Below are positions 46,226 to 55,300 of a stretch of 64,000 bases of DNA, in pieces. The stretch covers positions 114,812-178,811 of the forward strand of contig JAAOYA010000001.1 of NCBI GenBank assembly GCA_018221105.1, given 5' to 3'. How positions within the stretch are numbered: position 1 is the first letter of the stretch; the number at the start of each line of letters is the position of its first letter. This DNA is from Candidatus Woesearchaeota archaeon. GTDB lineage: Archaea > Nanobdellota > Nanobdellia > Woesearchaeales > JAAOYA01. The notes under the pieces are model-generated. The model was given only the letters and a program-made list of their open reading frames with translations. It was not told where the DNA came from and ran no database searches. The position numbers were made by a program, and so were the translations under genes.

Positions 46226-47536
46226 TTATACCCAGTTGACTTTTAGAAAGTGTGTTGAACAACTAAAGCACGGGTCATAACTTCTGATAAGCTTTTCTAT
46301 TTCTAGTACTAGTTTGTCATTGGACATTTTTTGTTGTGCTAGTAAGAATTCTACGTAGCCTTTGATGTCTTGTTCCATATTGCTAAGATTTTGCGCTGTT
46401 GGTGTTATAATGTTAGCGCGGATAACACGACCTTCTCGATCGAATTCGTACTCGTGAAATAATAGTCCGCGTGGCGCTTCAGTCACTGCGATGCCGTGGC
46501 CGGCTTTTACATTGACTTCTGGCAGTCCTTCAAATATGAAATCGTTCTCACTTAATAGTAATATGGCTCTTTCAATCCAATGTACAAGTTCTAGTGCTTG
46601 TGCGTAATTATTAATGAAAGGATTTTGTGATGGTATAGCGTGCTTTCCCTTAAGCAAAATTTTCTTTGCTGTAGGACTTAAAGCGTCAAGGTTTGTGTTT
46701 AATCGTGAAAGTGCTCCTACCATATATTCTTTTCCTTGTTTTGTTGCAAACTTGCTTGTGGCGTAAGGTTCTAATCGTTCTGTAACATAATCATTATAGT
46801 TTTCTTGAGGGCTACTGTGACCCCAATCACTTACTATTGTGCCTTCTAACAAACTGATTTTTTTGTCTTGGTATAATGCCATATGTTCGCACTCGCGCTC
46901 AAAAGCAGGATATTCAATTTTTGAAAATAGTTCTGCTGTTTTGATGGCTTGTGGTAGGGCTTCTTTTAAATTATCTAAGAGCATTTTTTTCTCGTCTTTA
47001 TCAGGTACTTTTGTAAATCCTCCAACTATGCATGTTACAGGGTGCATTTCTCGCCCACCAATTGTTTCTGCCATTACATTTCCTACTTTCATAAGCTGTA
47101 ATGCTCTATTGACTTCTGTTTTGTACTTTGCGGCCATTGCAATGGCGCTTTCAAAGCCAAGGTAGTCTGGCAGCGCTAAAAAGTATAAGTGTGTGGCATG
47201 ACTTCTGACGCGCTCAGCAATCGATAATAGTTCTCGCAGGATTTGTGTTTGTTCACTGACTGGCACGTCCATTGCCCGTTCTATTGCTTTTAAGCATGTC
47301 ATGTTGTGTGCTACCGAGCATATGCCGCAAATTCTGGAAGTTATCTCATTAATTTCATCGTATAATCTGTCACGAACTAATCCTTCAAAATAGCGTGCGC
47401 CTTCAATCGCGTTTAATCGACAAACTTTTACTTTGCCATTAACTATTTTCAAGTCTAGCGCTCCGTGACCTTCTACTTTACACAAGTGGTTGAGAGTGAT
47501 TTTTTTGGATTGTTTGAGAGTTTTTTTCTTTGCCAT
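46226..47536 (-). CDS. hydA: [NiFe] sulfhydrogenase alpha (large) subunit
   Basis: 436 aa. N-terminal RICGICSVAHNMTC is the L1 CxxC and C-terminal DPCFSCSTH the L2 CxxC, together four Ni/Fe-binding cysteines. The protein ends 7 residues after the conserved His (FLKVNWV), the peptide a maturation protease must remove; a candidate is encoded at 50930. Group 3b by partner genes (B, G, D). Catalyses H2 turnover with NADP(H) and possibly polysulfide, by family knowledge. Last gene of the operon. Confidence 0.96.
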   Translation of the reverse strand: MAKKKTLKQSKKITLNHLCKVEGHGALDLKIVNGKVKVCRLNAIEGARYFEGLVRDRLYDEINEITSRICGICSVAHNMTCLKAIERAMDVPVSEQTQILRELLSIAERVRSHATHLYFLALPDYLGFESAIAMAAKYKTEVNRALQLMKVGNVMAETIGGREMHPVTCIVGGFTKVPDKDEKKMLLDNLKEALPQAIKTAELFSKIEYPAFERECEHMALYQDKKISLLEGTIVSDWGHSSPQENYNDYVTERLEPYATSKFATKQGKEYMVGALSRLNTNLDALSPTAKKILLKGKHAIPSQNPFINNYAQALELVHWIERAILLLSENDFIFEGLPEVNVKAGHGIAVTEAPRGLLFHEYEFDREGRVIRANIITPTAQNLSNMEQDIKGYVEFLLAQQKMSNDKLVLEIEKLIRSYDPCFSCSTHFLKVNWV

Positions 47537-47537
47537 T

Positions 47538-48374
47538 TTATTCTCCTAAGTGTTTGTCTTTGATGCCGTGCATGTCATAACAACAGTGTGCTTCGTCGTG
47601 GTGCTCGCGGCTTTCAGGTGTGTCGATGAGTTTTTCAAATGCTAGTCCTGCGTATTTGTTTAATCGTTCTTTTGCTAGTTCTACACTAATACCTTTTTCT
47701 AATAATAAGTCAAAGTATGATTGTATGTTGGCGTCAGGTATTGGTCCGCGACAGCCTGTGCACGAGTGATTGACGCTTGGGCATAGTGCTTCACACCCAC
47801 CGTTGATTACTGGTCCCATGCATTCGCGTCCAAGTTCTAGCAAGCAATTGTTTTCTTTTAGGCTGCACTCGTGACATACTGGGTTTGGATTTTCGCGAAT
47901 TTTTTTGCCAAGCAGCACGTCTTTTAATATTGTTGTTATTTCATCGCGGTTTGGCGGGCAACCAACTATTTTAGCGTCAACAGTGACGTGCTCTGTCAGT
48001 GGTGTTGGTTTAACACTTTTGAGATGGTTTGTTTTTGCGTATGGACTGTGCACTATTTTATCATCAATAAAGTTTTTGATTGCTGGAGTGCAACCGTGAC
48101 TTGCACAAGCTCCTAGGGCGATTAAAACTTTGCTTTTCTTGCGCCACTCCACTAGTTTTTTTTTATCGTTTTGGTTTGCCACTAGTCCTTCGACAAACAA
48201 TATATCATAAGGCCCGTCAGAATTCTTGCTTTTTATCATTGGAGCGGCCACTAAATCAATAACTCCTAAGATGTCTAATAGTATGTCGCGTATAAAATAG
48301 ATTGTTAATTGGCAGCCGGCGCAACCAGTGATGCTTTGAATTCCTACTTTATACTTTTTCATTTTACTCGTCAA
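47538..48374 (-). CDS. hydD: Sulfhydrogenase delta (small) subunit
   Basis: 278 aa. TGCAGCQLTIYF carries the proximal-cluster CxxC; GACASHGC, GCPPNRDE, CHECSLKENNCLL and NGGCEALCPSVNHSCTGCRG provide the rest of the three Fe-S clusters. No Tat signal, so cytoplasmic, as expected for group 3b. One nt separates it from hydA. Confidence 0.95.
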   Translation of the reverse strand: MTSKMKKYKVGIQSITGCAGCQLTIYFIRDILLDILGVIDLVAAPMIKSKNSDGPYDILFVEGLVANQNDKKKLVEWRKKSKVLIALGACASHGCTPAIKNFIDDKIVHSPYAKTNHLKSVKPTPLTEHVTVDAKIVGCPPNRDEITTILKDVLLGKKIRENPNPVCHECSLKENNCLLELGRECMGPVINGGCEALCPSVNHSCTGCRGPIPDANIQSYFDLLLEKGISVELAKERLNKYAGLAFEKLIDTPESREHHDEAHCCYDMHGIKDKHLGE

Positions 48375-49158
48375 TTATATGCTTTATTTTGTCATAGCGA
48401 AACACTGGACCGTCACAACACACATACTTTTCTTGTACCATGCAATGGCCGCATTTGCCTGTGCCGCATTTCATGTGGCGCTCTAGCGAAACATACAATT
48501 GGTCTTCGTTAAAACCCTTAGTTTTTAGTACTTCTATGCACTTGTTGATCATCACTGGCGGTCCGCACAACGCTACAATTTTTTGTTTGTTGTCAATTGT
48601 TGATTTTTCTAATAATTGTGGCACAAATCCTACAGGACCATTCCAACCTTTTTCTTTCTTGTCAACTGTTAAGTTTACCTTGCACTCTTTTTGCCACTCT
48701 TTAATGTCTTGTTTCATCAAAATATCTTTTGGGCAGCGAAAACCAAAAAAGAATTCTAATCCTTTATATTTTTCAGGGTTTGCTTGCACGTATTTTGCAA
48801 CACCCCTAACTGGAGCTACTCCTGTGCCGCCCCCAATGATTATTACTTGATTATTTTCAAACCATTGCATAGGATAACCTGTGCCGTAAGGTCCTCGCAA
48901 GTGCAATTTGTCACCTTTGTTTAATTTGCAAAGAGCTTTTGTCACGTCTCCAACATCTCGAATTAACATTTCTAAATAATCGTCCTCGAACGACGCAACA
49001 CTTATTGGAGCTTCACCTATCGCTGGCGCCCAAACTTGAAAGAATTGTCCTGGCAAATACTTCAATCCAGGAGTTTTTAATCGAAATAAGTAAATACCTT
49101 CACATTCTTTTTGTTTACTTTCTATAACGTATGGTTTTGTCTCTAGTGTTTTTGTCAT
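48364..49158 (-). CDS. hydG: Sulfhydrogenase gamma subunit (FAD/NAD(P)-binding)
   Basis: 264 aa, ferredoxin-NADP reductase-like. LPGQFFQVWAP and GEAPISVAS are in the FAD domain; IIGGGTGVAPVRGVAKYV is the pyridine-nucleotide domain; the C-terminus has a 2Fe-2S cluster motif CGTGKCGHCMVQEKYVCCDG. Passes electrons between hydrogenase and NADP(H). Overlaps hydD by 11 nt. Confidence 0.95.
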   Translation of the reverse strand: MTKTLETKPYVIESKQKECEGIYLFRLKTPGLKYLPGQFFQVWAPAIGEAPISVASFEDDYLEMLIRDVGDVTKALCKLNKGDKLHLRGPYGTGYPMQWFENNQVIIIGGGTGVAPVRGVAKYVQANPEKYKGLEFFFGFRCPKDILMKQDIKEWQKECKVNLTVDKKEKGWNGPVGFVPQLLEKSTIDNKQKIVALCGPPVMINKCIEVLKTKGFNEDQLYVSLERHMKCGTGKCGHCMVQEKYVCCDGPVFRYDKIKHIIDE

Positions 49159-50093
49159 TTTAGTTCATTGATTGTTTTTGGCCAGTCAATAGTTTTAGGA
49201 CAGTGCTTTATGCAACGACCACAACCGGTGCACATGTGAGAGCCGTATTTTTCGGCAAAGTATTGTATTTTGTGAAACACGAAATGTCTAAAACGATTAA
49301 ATCGTGCTTCTCGAAACACGTGACCTCCTGCAACTGTTGTGAAATTTTTAAGTTGACACGAATCCCATTTTCTGACTCGCTCACCATTTTTTAGTGTTAT
49401 ATCAACAACGTCAGTGACATCAAAACATAAACAATTAGGGCATACCATTGAGCAGCGTGAACAACTAAGACAATTTTGTCTGTCTTTGTGCCAGTGCTTC
49501 TCATCAAGATAGGCTCTGATGTTGTGTTTGTTTAGCGCTCTAGTGCTTGGATAAATATCTGGCAAAGTCTCTTGCGCATCTTTTAAGTTTTTAACTAGTC
49601 GCTGTCCTTTCTCAGTTCCAATATCAACATAAAAATAGTCTCCTTTATCGACAAATAACAAATCATAGTGTCCAATGTCGTTCATGCTTTTGCAAAAAGC
49701 ATACTCGTTGCAAGATTCACTGCAAGCTAAAGCCATCAAAACAGTATTTTCACGTCGTGTTTTATAGTCCTCGTCAGGGTAATCGTTGAGGTACAATTGA
49801 TCTGTTTTTAACAAACTATTAGTATCACAAAGTCGCGCACCAAAAATAACAGTTTTTTTAGGCGTCTCAACTCCTAACAATTTGGCACCCTTAAATTTTA
49901 GTATAGGATTTTTTGGCGGCACAAAAAACTTTTTAATTCCAAAAGTTGGATTGCCCTCAAAACAGATTTCTCCAGCATCTTCTATTTCTTGAAATCGCAA
50001 CATGTCAGTAATAACAGGCCCTACTAGAATTCCGCCTTTAGAAGAATTTTTTAGAAATTTATCTAAACCCTCTTTTTCCAACCTCTTTCCCAT
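49155..50093 (-). CDS. hydB: Sulfhydrogenase beta (iron-sulfur) subunit
   Basis: 312 aa from the ATG at 50093; an in-frame start 48 nt earlier would overlap the TTTAAATA box about 25 nt upstream. Two 4Fe-4S ferredoxin motifs: CLSCSRCSMVCPNC around residue 210 and CTGCGRCIKHCPK near the C-terminus, plus further Cys (ACSESCNEYAFC) about residue 125. First gene of the B-G-D-A operon; stop overlaps hydG by ATGA. Confidence 0.94.
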   Translation of the reverse strand: MGKRLEKEGLDKFLKNSSKGGILVGPVITDMLRFQEIEDAGEICFEGNPTFGIKKFFVPPKNPILKFKGAKLLGVETPKKTVIFGARLCDTNSLLKTDQLYLNDYPDEDYKTRRENTVLMALACSESCNEYAFCKSMNDIGHYDLLFVDKGDYFYVDIGTEKGQRLVKNLKDAQETLPDIYPSTRALNKHNIRAYLDEKHWHKDRQNCLSCSRCSMVCPNCLCFDVTDVVDITLKNGERVRKWDSCQLKNFTTVAGGHVFREARFNRFRHFVFHKIQYFAEKYGSHMCTGCGRCIKHCPKTIDWPKTINELK

Positions 50094-50180
50094 GACGATA
50101 AAAAATACAATAGAGGTATTTAAAGGTTTGCAAAACAACATTGCACAATATTATTATATAACTTTTTTATTCTGGTATCG

Positions 50181-50933
50181 ATGAAAGTCGAAAGTGTTGA
50201 TGATTCATTTAGTACTACTTTTTCCCTGAGTCCTGAGGAACAACAGCTGTACCAACAATTTAGGCAAAAACATGACAATTATGTTTCTGGCTTTGAAAAT
50301 TTTGTAGAGGATGAAAAAGAAAAAAAACAAATAGAAATAGAACAAGACTTTGCAAAACTGATCAGACCTTACTTTAAACAACATGGTTTGAAGATAGTAA
50401 CAGTATTTCCATCTTTTAGTATTGATAGGCTAGTAAGTGTTAATACGCCGGCATACCGTTTATTTGATGACGACGAACCTTTTGACATAGGATACAAAGT
50501 TAGTTTCATGTTTAATACTTCCGCGGAGCGCTTAAAATGTCACGGCCAACTATACAGAAAAAGTAAGAATCCCAGAGAGAAAGACGAGGATCCAGTAATA
50601 AAAGACATATTAACTAAAATCTACAATGAAAAACAACAAGACGGACTAACAAATCCAAAACTGTCTGTCGAAGGTATTATGAGTTTTGCATCAACAGATT
50701 TTGCAGTACCTTTAATGCAAATGATTAAAACTTTTTTATCACGTTTAGGAAAAGATTCAATCAAAGAACTAGAAGTACTTTACTGGGAATGGCTAGCTAG
50801 GTGGGCACAGGATAAACGTGACGGCCTTGAGAGTGTTCAACAAAGAGTTTTCAAAAAAGCATATGATAACATGCTAGAGTTAGAATTGAAAAGTGTTGGA
50901 TTGTTAGAACACAAGTTAAACGTTGTGATTTAG
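50181..50933 (+). CDS. Hypothetical protein between hydrogenase and maturation genes
   Basis: 250 aa, soluble, helical, with acidic N-terminus (MKVESVDDSFSTTFSLSPEE). No motif recognised. It is transcribed opposite to the hydrogenase genes and its stop end overlaps the protease gene by 4 nt, so it may be unrelated to hydrogenase. Confidence 0.55.
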   Translation: MKVESVDDSFSTTFSLSPEEQQLYQQFRQKHDNYVSGFENFVEDEKEKKQIEIEQDFAKLIRPYFKQHGLKIVTVFPSFSIDRLVSVNTPAYRLFDDDEPFDIGYKVSFMFNTSAERLKCHGQLYRKSKNPREKDEDPVIKDILTKIYNEKQQDGLTNPKLSVEGIMSFASTDFAVPLMQMIKTFLSRLGKDSIKELEVLYWEWLARWAQDKRDGLESVQQRVFKKAYDNMLELELKSVGLLEHKLNVVI

Positions 50934-51316
50934 ACTATTGCTTCGAGCAGTATTTTTGTCTCTTCAACTGCTTTTTTTGTTTCATACTCTAATGGTATTG
51001 CGATGATTAATATTTTTTCTAGTTTGTCTAATTGTTTTAATAGTTTTAGAAAATAGTTAAGATCAAAATCGTGCAGTGATATAACGTTGTCTTGTACTAG
51101 TCTGTCGGGGTCGCGCAGACCGATGACTTTTTTTACACCTTTTGCAACGTCTAAAATTATTAGTTCTTTGTCCGCGTGCTCTAATATTTGTGAAGGATTG
51201 TCACAAAAAACAAAATCTAGACTAGACATGTTTTCTTTTTGAAGTTTTTTTGCTACTTTAATTGCTAAACTATCAATTTTGATGTACGGATTGCCAAACA
51301 CAAGAACTTTAGTCAT
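50930..51316 (-). CDS. hycI: Hydrogenase maturation protease (HycI/HybD-like)
   Basis: 128 aa. KVLVFGNPYIKIDSLA opens the fold, ELIILDVAKGV carries the second metal acid, and VISLHDFDLNYFL the His ligand. The first Ni-binding Glu/Asp of the GNxxxxDDG motif is represented by Asp in KIDSLA. It would remove the C-terminal peptide of hydA after nickel insertion. Last of three coupled genes downstream of hypA/hypC (overlap 4 nt). Confidence 0.78.
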   Translation of the reverse strand: MTKVLVFGNPYIKIDSLAIKVAKKLQKENMSSLDFVFCDNPSQILEHADKELIILDVAKGVKKVIGLRDPDRLVQDNVISLHDFDLNYFLKLLKQLDKLEKILIIAIPLEYETKKAVEETKILLEAIV

Positions 51317-51819
51317 TTTAGAACTCTTACTGCGCTTTGATTGTGATAGTGTATTTTATCGCCAGTTTTTGCTGGTACAAAACCAAAAACTGTTTCTTCA
51401 CTTTCTAGTATTTTGTACGCTGATAGTTTTACTCCTAGTGTTTCAGTTTGTATTATTTCTTTTACTGTGCCTTCATGTACTTGACACCAATTTACTTGAG
51501 CTGGTTGTATGACGCCTTTGTCACGACGTTTTTCTAAATCCATAACATGACGGTGCAAAAAATAGTGATCAATGTTTTCTTTTGTAAAATACTTGTCTGG
51601 ATCTTGACTGTTGGCTTGTTCTTTTAAATTGTTCATAGCGTTTGGTGTTAGGCCAAGCATTAACTCTTTGACTAATGGTTCATTGTTGATGTATGATACT
51701 AATAATTGTTTTCTTGGGCCTTGCTGCCAATCAGCTCTCAAGCAACCGAACAAGTATCTAAAATAAAGTCTTTCTGGCATGTCATCAATTATTCTTTCCA
51801 ATTCACTCACCTTTTTCAC
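51313..51819 (-). CDS. Hypothetical protein in hydrogenase maturation operon
   Basis: 168 aa, not recognised. N-terminal helical part (FRYLFGCLRADWQQGPRKQLL), a small C-terminal beta region (WCQVHEGTVKEIIQT...FVPAKTGDKIHYHNQSAVRVL) of roughly 50 residues. Stop and start overlap its neighbours by 4 nt on both sides (protease and HypC), so it is tightly coupled to maturation. Confidence 0.6.
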   Translation of the reverse strand: MKKVSELERIIDDMPERLYFRYLFGCLRADWQQGPRKQLLVSYINNEPLVKELMLGLTPNAMNNLKEQANSQDPDKYFTKENIDHYFLHRHVMDLEKRRDKGVIQPAQVNWCQVHEGTVKEIIQTETLGVKLSAYKILESEETVFGFVPAKTGDKIHYHNQSAVRVLK

Positions 51820-52022
51820 ATCTGTTTTGCAGTATTAATAGATTCTAATGCTGTTGTTTCATCAATTTTTTTCATTATAAATCCTGCTTGGCATATTACA
51901 TAATCACCAATTTTAATCTCTGGCATTAATTGTGTGCTTGCTGTGCGCTGTTCTACTTCGTAATCAATAGTGGCGTTCTCACCTTCTATTTTTATTATTT
52001 TTCCTGGTATTGCTAGGCACAT
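51816..52022 (-). CDS. hypC: Hydrogenase maturation chaperone HypC
   Basis: 68 aa, full length. MCLAIPGKI begins with the catalytic Cys2 of the HypC/HupF family, which carries the Fe(CN)2CO precursor with HypD. A short beta barrel follows (IGDYVICQAGFIMKKID). Coupled by overlap to the 168-aa protein. Confidence 0.93.
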   Translation of the reverse strand: MCLAIPGKIIKIEGENATIDYEVEQRTASTQLMPEIKIGDYVICQAGFIMKKIDETTALESINTAKQM

Positions 52023-52023
52023 T

Positions 52024-52347
52024 TTATTCTACTTCTACTTCTTTTAATAGTATTTGATTGCCATCAATGATTTTTGGCATTTTTGTGTTGCATACTGGGC
52101 ATTCGTAATCAATGCTTTCATGGTATCGTTTGTTAATTGTTGGTTTTCCTTTGTGGCCGCATGCGCAGTCTATGATGCCATCTTTGGTTATTATGTCTAC
52201 GTGCCAGTCTGTCATTTTTTCTAGTGTTTCGCGCAAGTGCGCTTCGTCAATGTTTGCTAGTTCTCCAAGCTCTATTAGTGCGTGCTTTACCACTCCGTGC
52301 TGGTTGGCAACTTGTATTATTTGCTGGGCAATTATTTGGTCATGCAT
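52024..52347 (-). CDS. hypA: Nickel insertion protein HypA
   Basis: 107 aa. MHDQIIAQQIIQVA has the N-terminal His2 nickel ligand; CACGHKGK and CPVCNTKMP form the zinc site. The LIELGEL element is also typical. Works with HypB in nickel delivery; HypB, HypD, HypE and HypF are not in this window. First gene of the maturation operon. Confidence 0.9.
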   Translation of the reverse strand: MHDQIIAQQIIQVANQHGVVKHALIELGELANIDEAHLRETLEKMTDWHVDIITKDGIIDCACGHKGKPTINKRYHESIDYECPVCNTKMPKIIDGNQILLKEVEVE

Positions 52348-52392
52348 AATCGTGCAATACTTTGATTGTTTTTAAAATTAACTCAAAGCTAA

Positions 52393-52737
52393 CTAATCCA
52401 GTGTTATTGAGTCTGCTATTATTTCTTTTTCACCTTGGTATTCTGTTAGTGTTCCAATGACTGTTATTTTATCTCCAGGCATTAAACGATTAATAGTTTC
52501 GTCTTTGAATGCGACGACTTTTACTGTTTTGTCTTGCTCAACAGTCAAAAATAATACTTTACCAGTGTCTGAGACTTCTATGACAGTTCCAACAAAACTT
52601 ACGGTTTCGTCAACACTAACATCTTCTACGAATTGATTAAGTGGCAGTTGGGAGTTAGCGGTAAGAAAGAACAATCCTATAACTCCTATGCTTGATACTA
52701 TAAAGGCAATTTTTAACAAAAATTTTTCGTCCATCAA
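52393..52737 (-). CDS. Membrane-anchored OB-fold protein
   Basis: 114 aa. One N-terminal membrane helix ([20 protein letters not shown]), then an OB-fold: [55 protein letters not shown], as in tRNA-anticodon-binding-type or NucB-like nucleic-acid OB domains. The OB domain is probably extracytoplasmic if the helix is an uncleaved signal anchor. Role unknown. Confidence 0.7.
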   Translation of the reverse strand: MMDEKFLLKIAFIVSSIGVIGLFFLTANSQLPLNQFVEDVSVDETVSFVGTVIEVSDTGKVLFLTVEQDKTVKVVAFKDETINRLMPGDKITVIGTLTEYQGEKEIIADSITLD

Positions 52738-52797
52738 AAAAATAATATAATGTGTTACTTAAAAAGTTTTATATATACTACGGCCATGTTTGACTGT

Positions 52798-54654
52798 ATG
52801 GTATTGAAATATGAGACTACAAAAGATCTTAAAATATCAAAAAATATTGTTGATCAAGTCATAGGCCAGGATGAAGCAGTTAAAGTCATAAAAAAAGCAT
52901 CACAGCAACGACGCCATGTATTACTTATAGGTGAGCCTGGAACTGGAAAAAGCATGCTTGGGCTTGCTGTAGCTGAGCTTTTGCCAAAAGAAAAACTTGT
53001 TGATATTGTTTCTTTTCCAAATCCTAATGATGAGAATCAACCATTAATACGCACGTTGCCTGCAGGTCAAGGCCGTAGTCTTGTTGCTAAAATGCAATTG
53101 CAATCGAATGCGTTGTTTAAGAATCAAACCATTTTCTTACTGATTTTTGTTATTGCATTGTCTTTGCTGCCGTACTATTTTTGGAAAACAGGACAAATAT
53201 CTGATGTTATTTTTGCTGCTAGCATGCTCACAACAACAATTTTTATTATTGGAATGATGCTTTTTATCAGTGTCGGGCGCAAAACAGGCACCAAAGTGAA
53301 AGTTCCAAAAGTAATAGTTGATAATTTTGGCAAAAAACAAGCACAGTTTATGGATGCTACGGGAGCTCATGCTGGAGCACTGCTTGGTGATGTGCTGCAC
53401 GATCCTTTTCAAAGCGGTGGTCTTGGAACGCCAGCACACGAGCGAGTGGTTGCTGGAATGATTCACAAGTCTAACATGGGAGTGTTGTTTATTGATGAGA
53501 TTAGCACTTTGCAGCCTGCAACACAACAAGAATTGTTAACTTCACTTCAAGAAAAAAAGTTTTCAATAACAGGGCAGTCAGAGCGCAGTGCTGGTGCGAT
53601 GGTTCGCACAGAGCCTGTACCTTGTAATTTTGTAATGGTGGCGGCTGGCAATCTTGAAACAATAAAACACATGCACCCAGCTCTAAGATCGCGTCTTAGG
53701 GGTTATGGTTATGAAGTTTACATGAATGTCACAATGAAAGATACTACAGATAATCGCGATAAACTAGCATTTTTTATCGCTCAAGAGGTTCAACGTGACG
53801 GTAGCATTCCACACTTTACTAAAAAAGCAGTAGAAATAATTATTGAAGAAGCGCGCAAGCGTGCTGGGCGCAAAGGACACTTAACACTTCGACTTCGCGA
53901 ACTAGGAGGTCTTATAAGAGCAGCAGGCGACGTTGCTAAAGAACAAAACGCTAAATTAGTAGAGCCTAAACACATAGCAGAAGCAAAAACCATAGCAAGA
54001 CCGTTAGAGCAACAACTTTCTGATAAGTATATAGAGCAAAAAAAAGAATATGAAGTGATAGTTGTTAGTGGCAAACAAGTAGGGCGTGTCAATGGCTTGG
54101 CAGTGCTAGGGGCAGAAGGAGCTTATTCTGGAATACTATTACCAATTGAATCTGCAGTCACTCCTGGCGGTAAAGAAAAAGGCATTCAAGCAACAGGAAA
54201 ACTAGGAGAGATTGCAAAAGAAGCAATCATTAACGTTAGCGCTATAATAAAAAAGTTTTTCGGCCTTGACATTAAAGAAAAGTATGATATTTACGTGCAA
54301 TTTTTGCAAACTCACGAAGGTGTTGAGGGCGATTCAGCATCAATTGCTGTTGCGACAACAGTCATCAGCGCACTAAAAAATATTCCTATAAAACAAGATG
54401 TTGCAATGACAGGAAGCCTGTCTGTTCGTGGAGAAGTACTGCCTATTGGAGGCGTGACTTACAAAATAGAAGCTGCAATTGATGCTGGAATTAAAAAAGT
54501 TATTGTTCCAAAATCTAATATGCAAGATATTGTGATATCTTCTGAAAAATTAAAAAATATAAAAATTGTTCCTGTAGAGACTATACAGCAAGTTTTAAAA
54601 GAAGCGCTTGATTGGACTGGCCAGAAAGCGCTGCTAAAAAAAATCACTAGTTAG
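52798..54654 (+). CDS. lonB: Membrane-bound LonB protease
   Basis: 618 aa from the ATG at 52798, chosen because TTTATATATA centres 26 nt upstream. AAA+ domain: [13 protein letters not shown] (Walker A), GVLFIDEIS (Walker B). Two membrane helices are inserted between them, near residues 115-135 and 140-160 (archaeal LonB layout). The C-terminal protease domain has [10 protein letters not shown] with the catalytic Ser and a conserved Lys in [10 protein letters not shown]. Main membrane-associated ATP-dependent protease of archaea. Confidence 0.96.
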   Translation: MVLKYETTKDLKISKNIVDQVIGQDEAVKVIKKASQQRRHVLLIGEPGTGKSMLGLAVAELLPKEKLVDIVSFPNPNDENQPLIRTLPAGQGRSLVAKMQLQSNALFKNQTIFLLIFVIALSLLPYYFWKTGQISDVIFAASMLTTTIFIIGMMLFISVGRKTGTKVKVPKVIVDNFGKKQAQFMDATGAHAGALLGDVLHDPFQSGGLGTPAHERVVAGMIHKSNMGVLFIDEISTLQPATQQELLTSLQEKKFSITGQSERSAGAMVRTEPVPCNFVMVAAGNLETIKHMHPALRSRLRGYGYEVYMNVTMKDTTDNRDKLAFFIAQEVQRDGSIPHFTKKAVEIIIEEARKRAGRKGHLTLRLRELGGLIRAAGDVAKEQNAKLVEPKHIAEAKTIARPLEQQLSDKYIEQKKEYEVIVVSGKQVGRVNGLAVLGAEGAYSGILLPIESAVTPGGKEKGIQATGKLGEIAKEAIINVSAIIKKFFGLDIKEKYDIYVQFLQTHEGVEGDSASIAVATTVISALKNIPIKQDVAMTGSLSVRGEVLPIGGVTYKIEAAIDAGIKKVIVPKSNMQDIVISSEKLKNIKIVPVETIQQVLKEALDWTGQKALLKKITS

Positions 54655-54656
54655 AA

Positions 54657-54848
54657 TTAGTCTTTTGTTACGTTTACTGCTTTTGGACCGCGGTCGCCTT
54701 CTTCAACATCGAAACTTACTGAATCGTTTTCGGCTAGTGAAACACCTTCTGCAAGGCCGGTTGTGTGAACAAAATATTCATTCCCGTCTTCACCACTGAT
54801 AAAGCCGAAACCTTTTGCTTCGTTGAAAAACTTTACTGTTCCTTTCAT
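54657..54848 (-). CDS. cspA: Cold-shock-domain protein (CspA type)
   Basis: 63 aa. KGTVKFFNEAKGFGFISGED contains RNP1 (KGFGFI) and YFVHTTGL is RNP2-like (VH). Bacterial-type cold-shock domain, present only patchily in archaea. GAGGT lies 6 nt upstream; its ATG overlaps the stop of a 44-aa zinc-ribbon ORF (ATGA), so the two are coupled. Confidence 0.95.
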   Translation of the reverse strand: MKGTVKFFNEAKGFGFISGEDGNEYFVHTTGLAEGVSLAENDSVSFDVEEGDRGPKAVNVTKD

Positions 54849-54979
54849 TTTTTTACCTCATTAGTTTTGTTGATTTTTTTTTGGCAAGTACTACAATAAT
54901 TTAGTTTTGATTCGCCTCTTGGTATGACGAATCGTGCTTTGCAAATTCTGCAATACTTGACAATATTATAATCAACCAC
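54845..54979 (-). CDS. Tiny zinc-ribbon protein coupled to cspA
   Basis: 44 aa from a GTG at 54979, ending TGA at 54845, which overlaps the cspA ATG (ATGA). Residues YCRICKARF and YCSTCQ give two CxxC pairs, a zinc ribbon. TTTTAAAA about 26 nt before the GTG makes a leaderless start plausible. The csp Shine-Dalgarno lies inside its last codons. Confidence 0.55.
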   Translation of the reverse strand: MVDYNIVKYCRICKARFVIPRGESKLNYCSTCQKKINKTNEVKK

Positions 54980-55059
54980 TATGATAGAAATAATTACTAG
55001 TTTTTAAAACCTCGCATTTTTTTAACAAATTATAAATAGTTTTAGCGCATTATACTGTT

Positions 55060-55293
55060 ATGACTTATGAACGTTATGTTAGGACAACAATTATGTATGG
55101 CGTTATAGCTTTGATTGGTTTTTTTGGCTTTTTGTATTTTGCTTTTACTAATGATTGGTTTTTAGCAGTTATAAGTCTTGCAATGCTTATAGTGTCTCTT
55201 GATAACTTTTTTTGCGGCACTAGATTGTCTGGCGCTACTGGTAAAACTTGCAATCATTATGTTATGCCGCCATTTCTAAAAAAGAAGAAATAA
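55060..55293 (+). CDS. Small membrane protein (DUF2892-like)
   Basis: 77 aa with two hydrophobic helices (YGVIALIGFFGFLYFAF; FLAVISLAMLIVSLDNFF), then a loop with CG and CNHY. The pattern resembles the inner-membrane DUF2892/YgaP-type protein, but the match is loose. TTATAAATA about 24 nt upstream. Confidence 0.5.
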   Translation: MTYERYVRTTIMYGVIALIGFFGFLYFAFTNDWFLAVISLAMLIVSLDNFFCGTRLSGATGKTCNHYVMPPFLKKKK

Positions 55294-55300
55294 TGATTAT

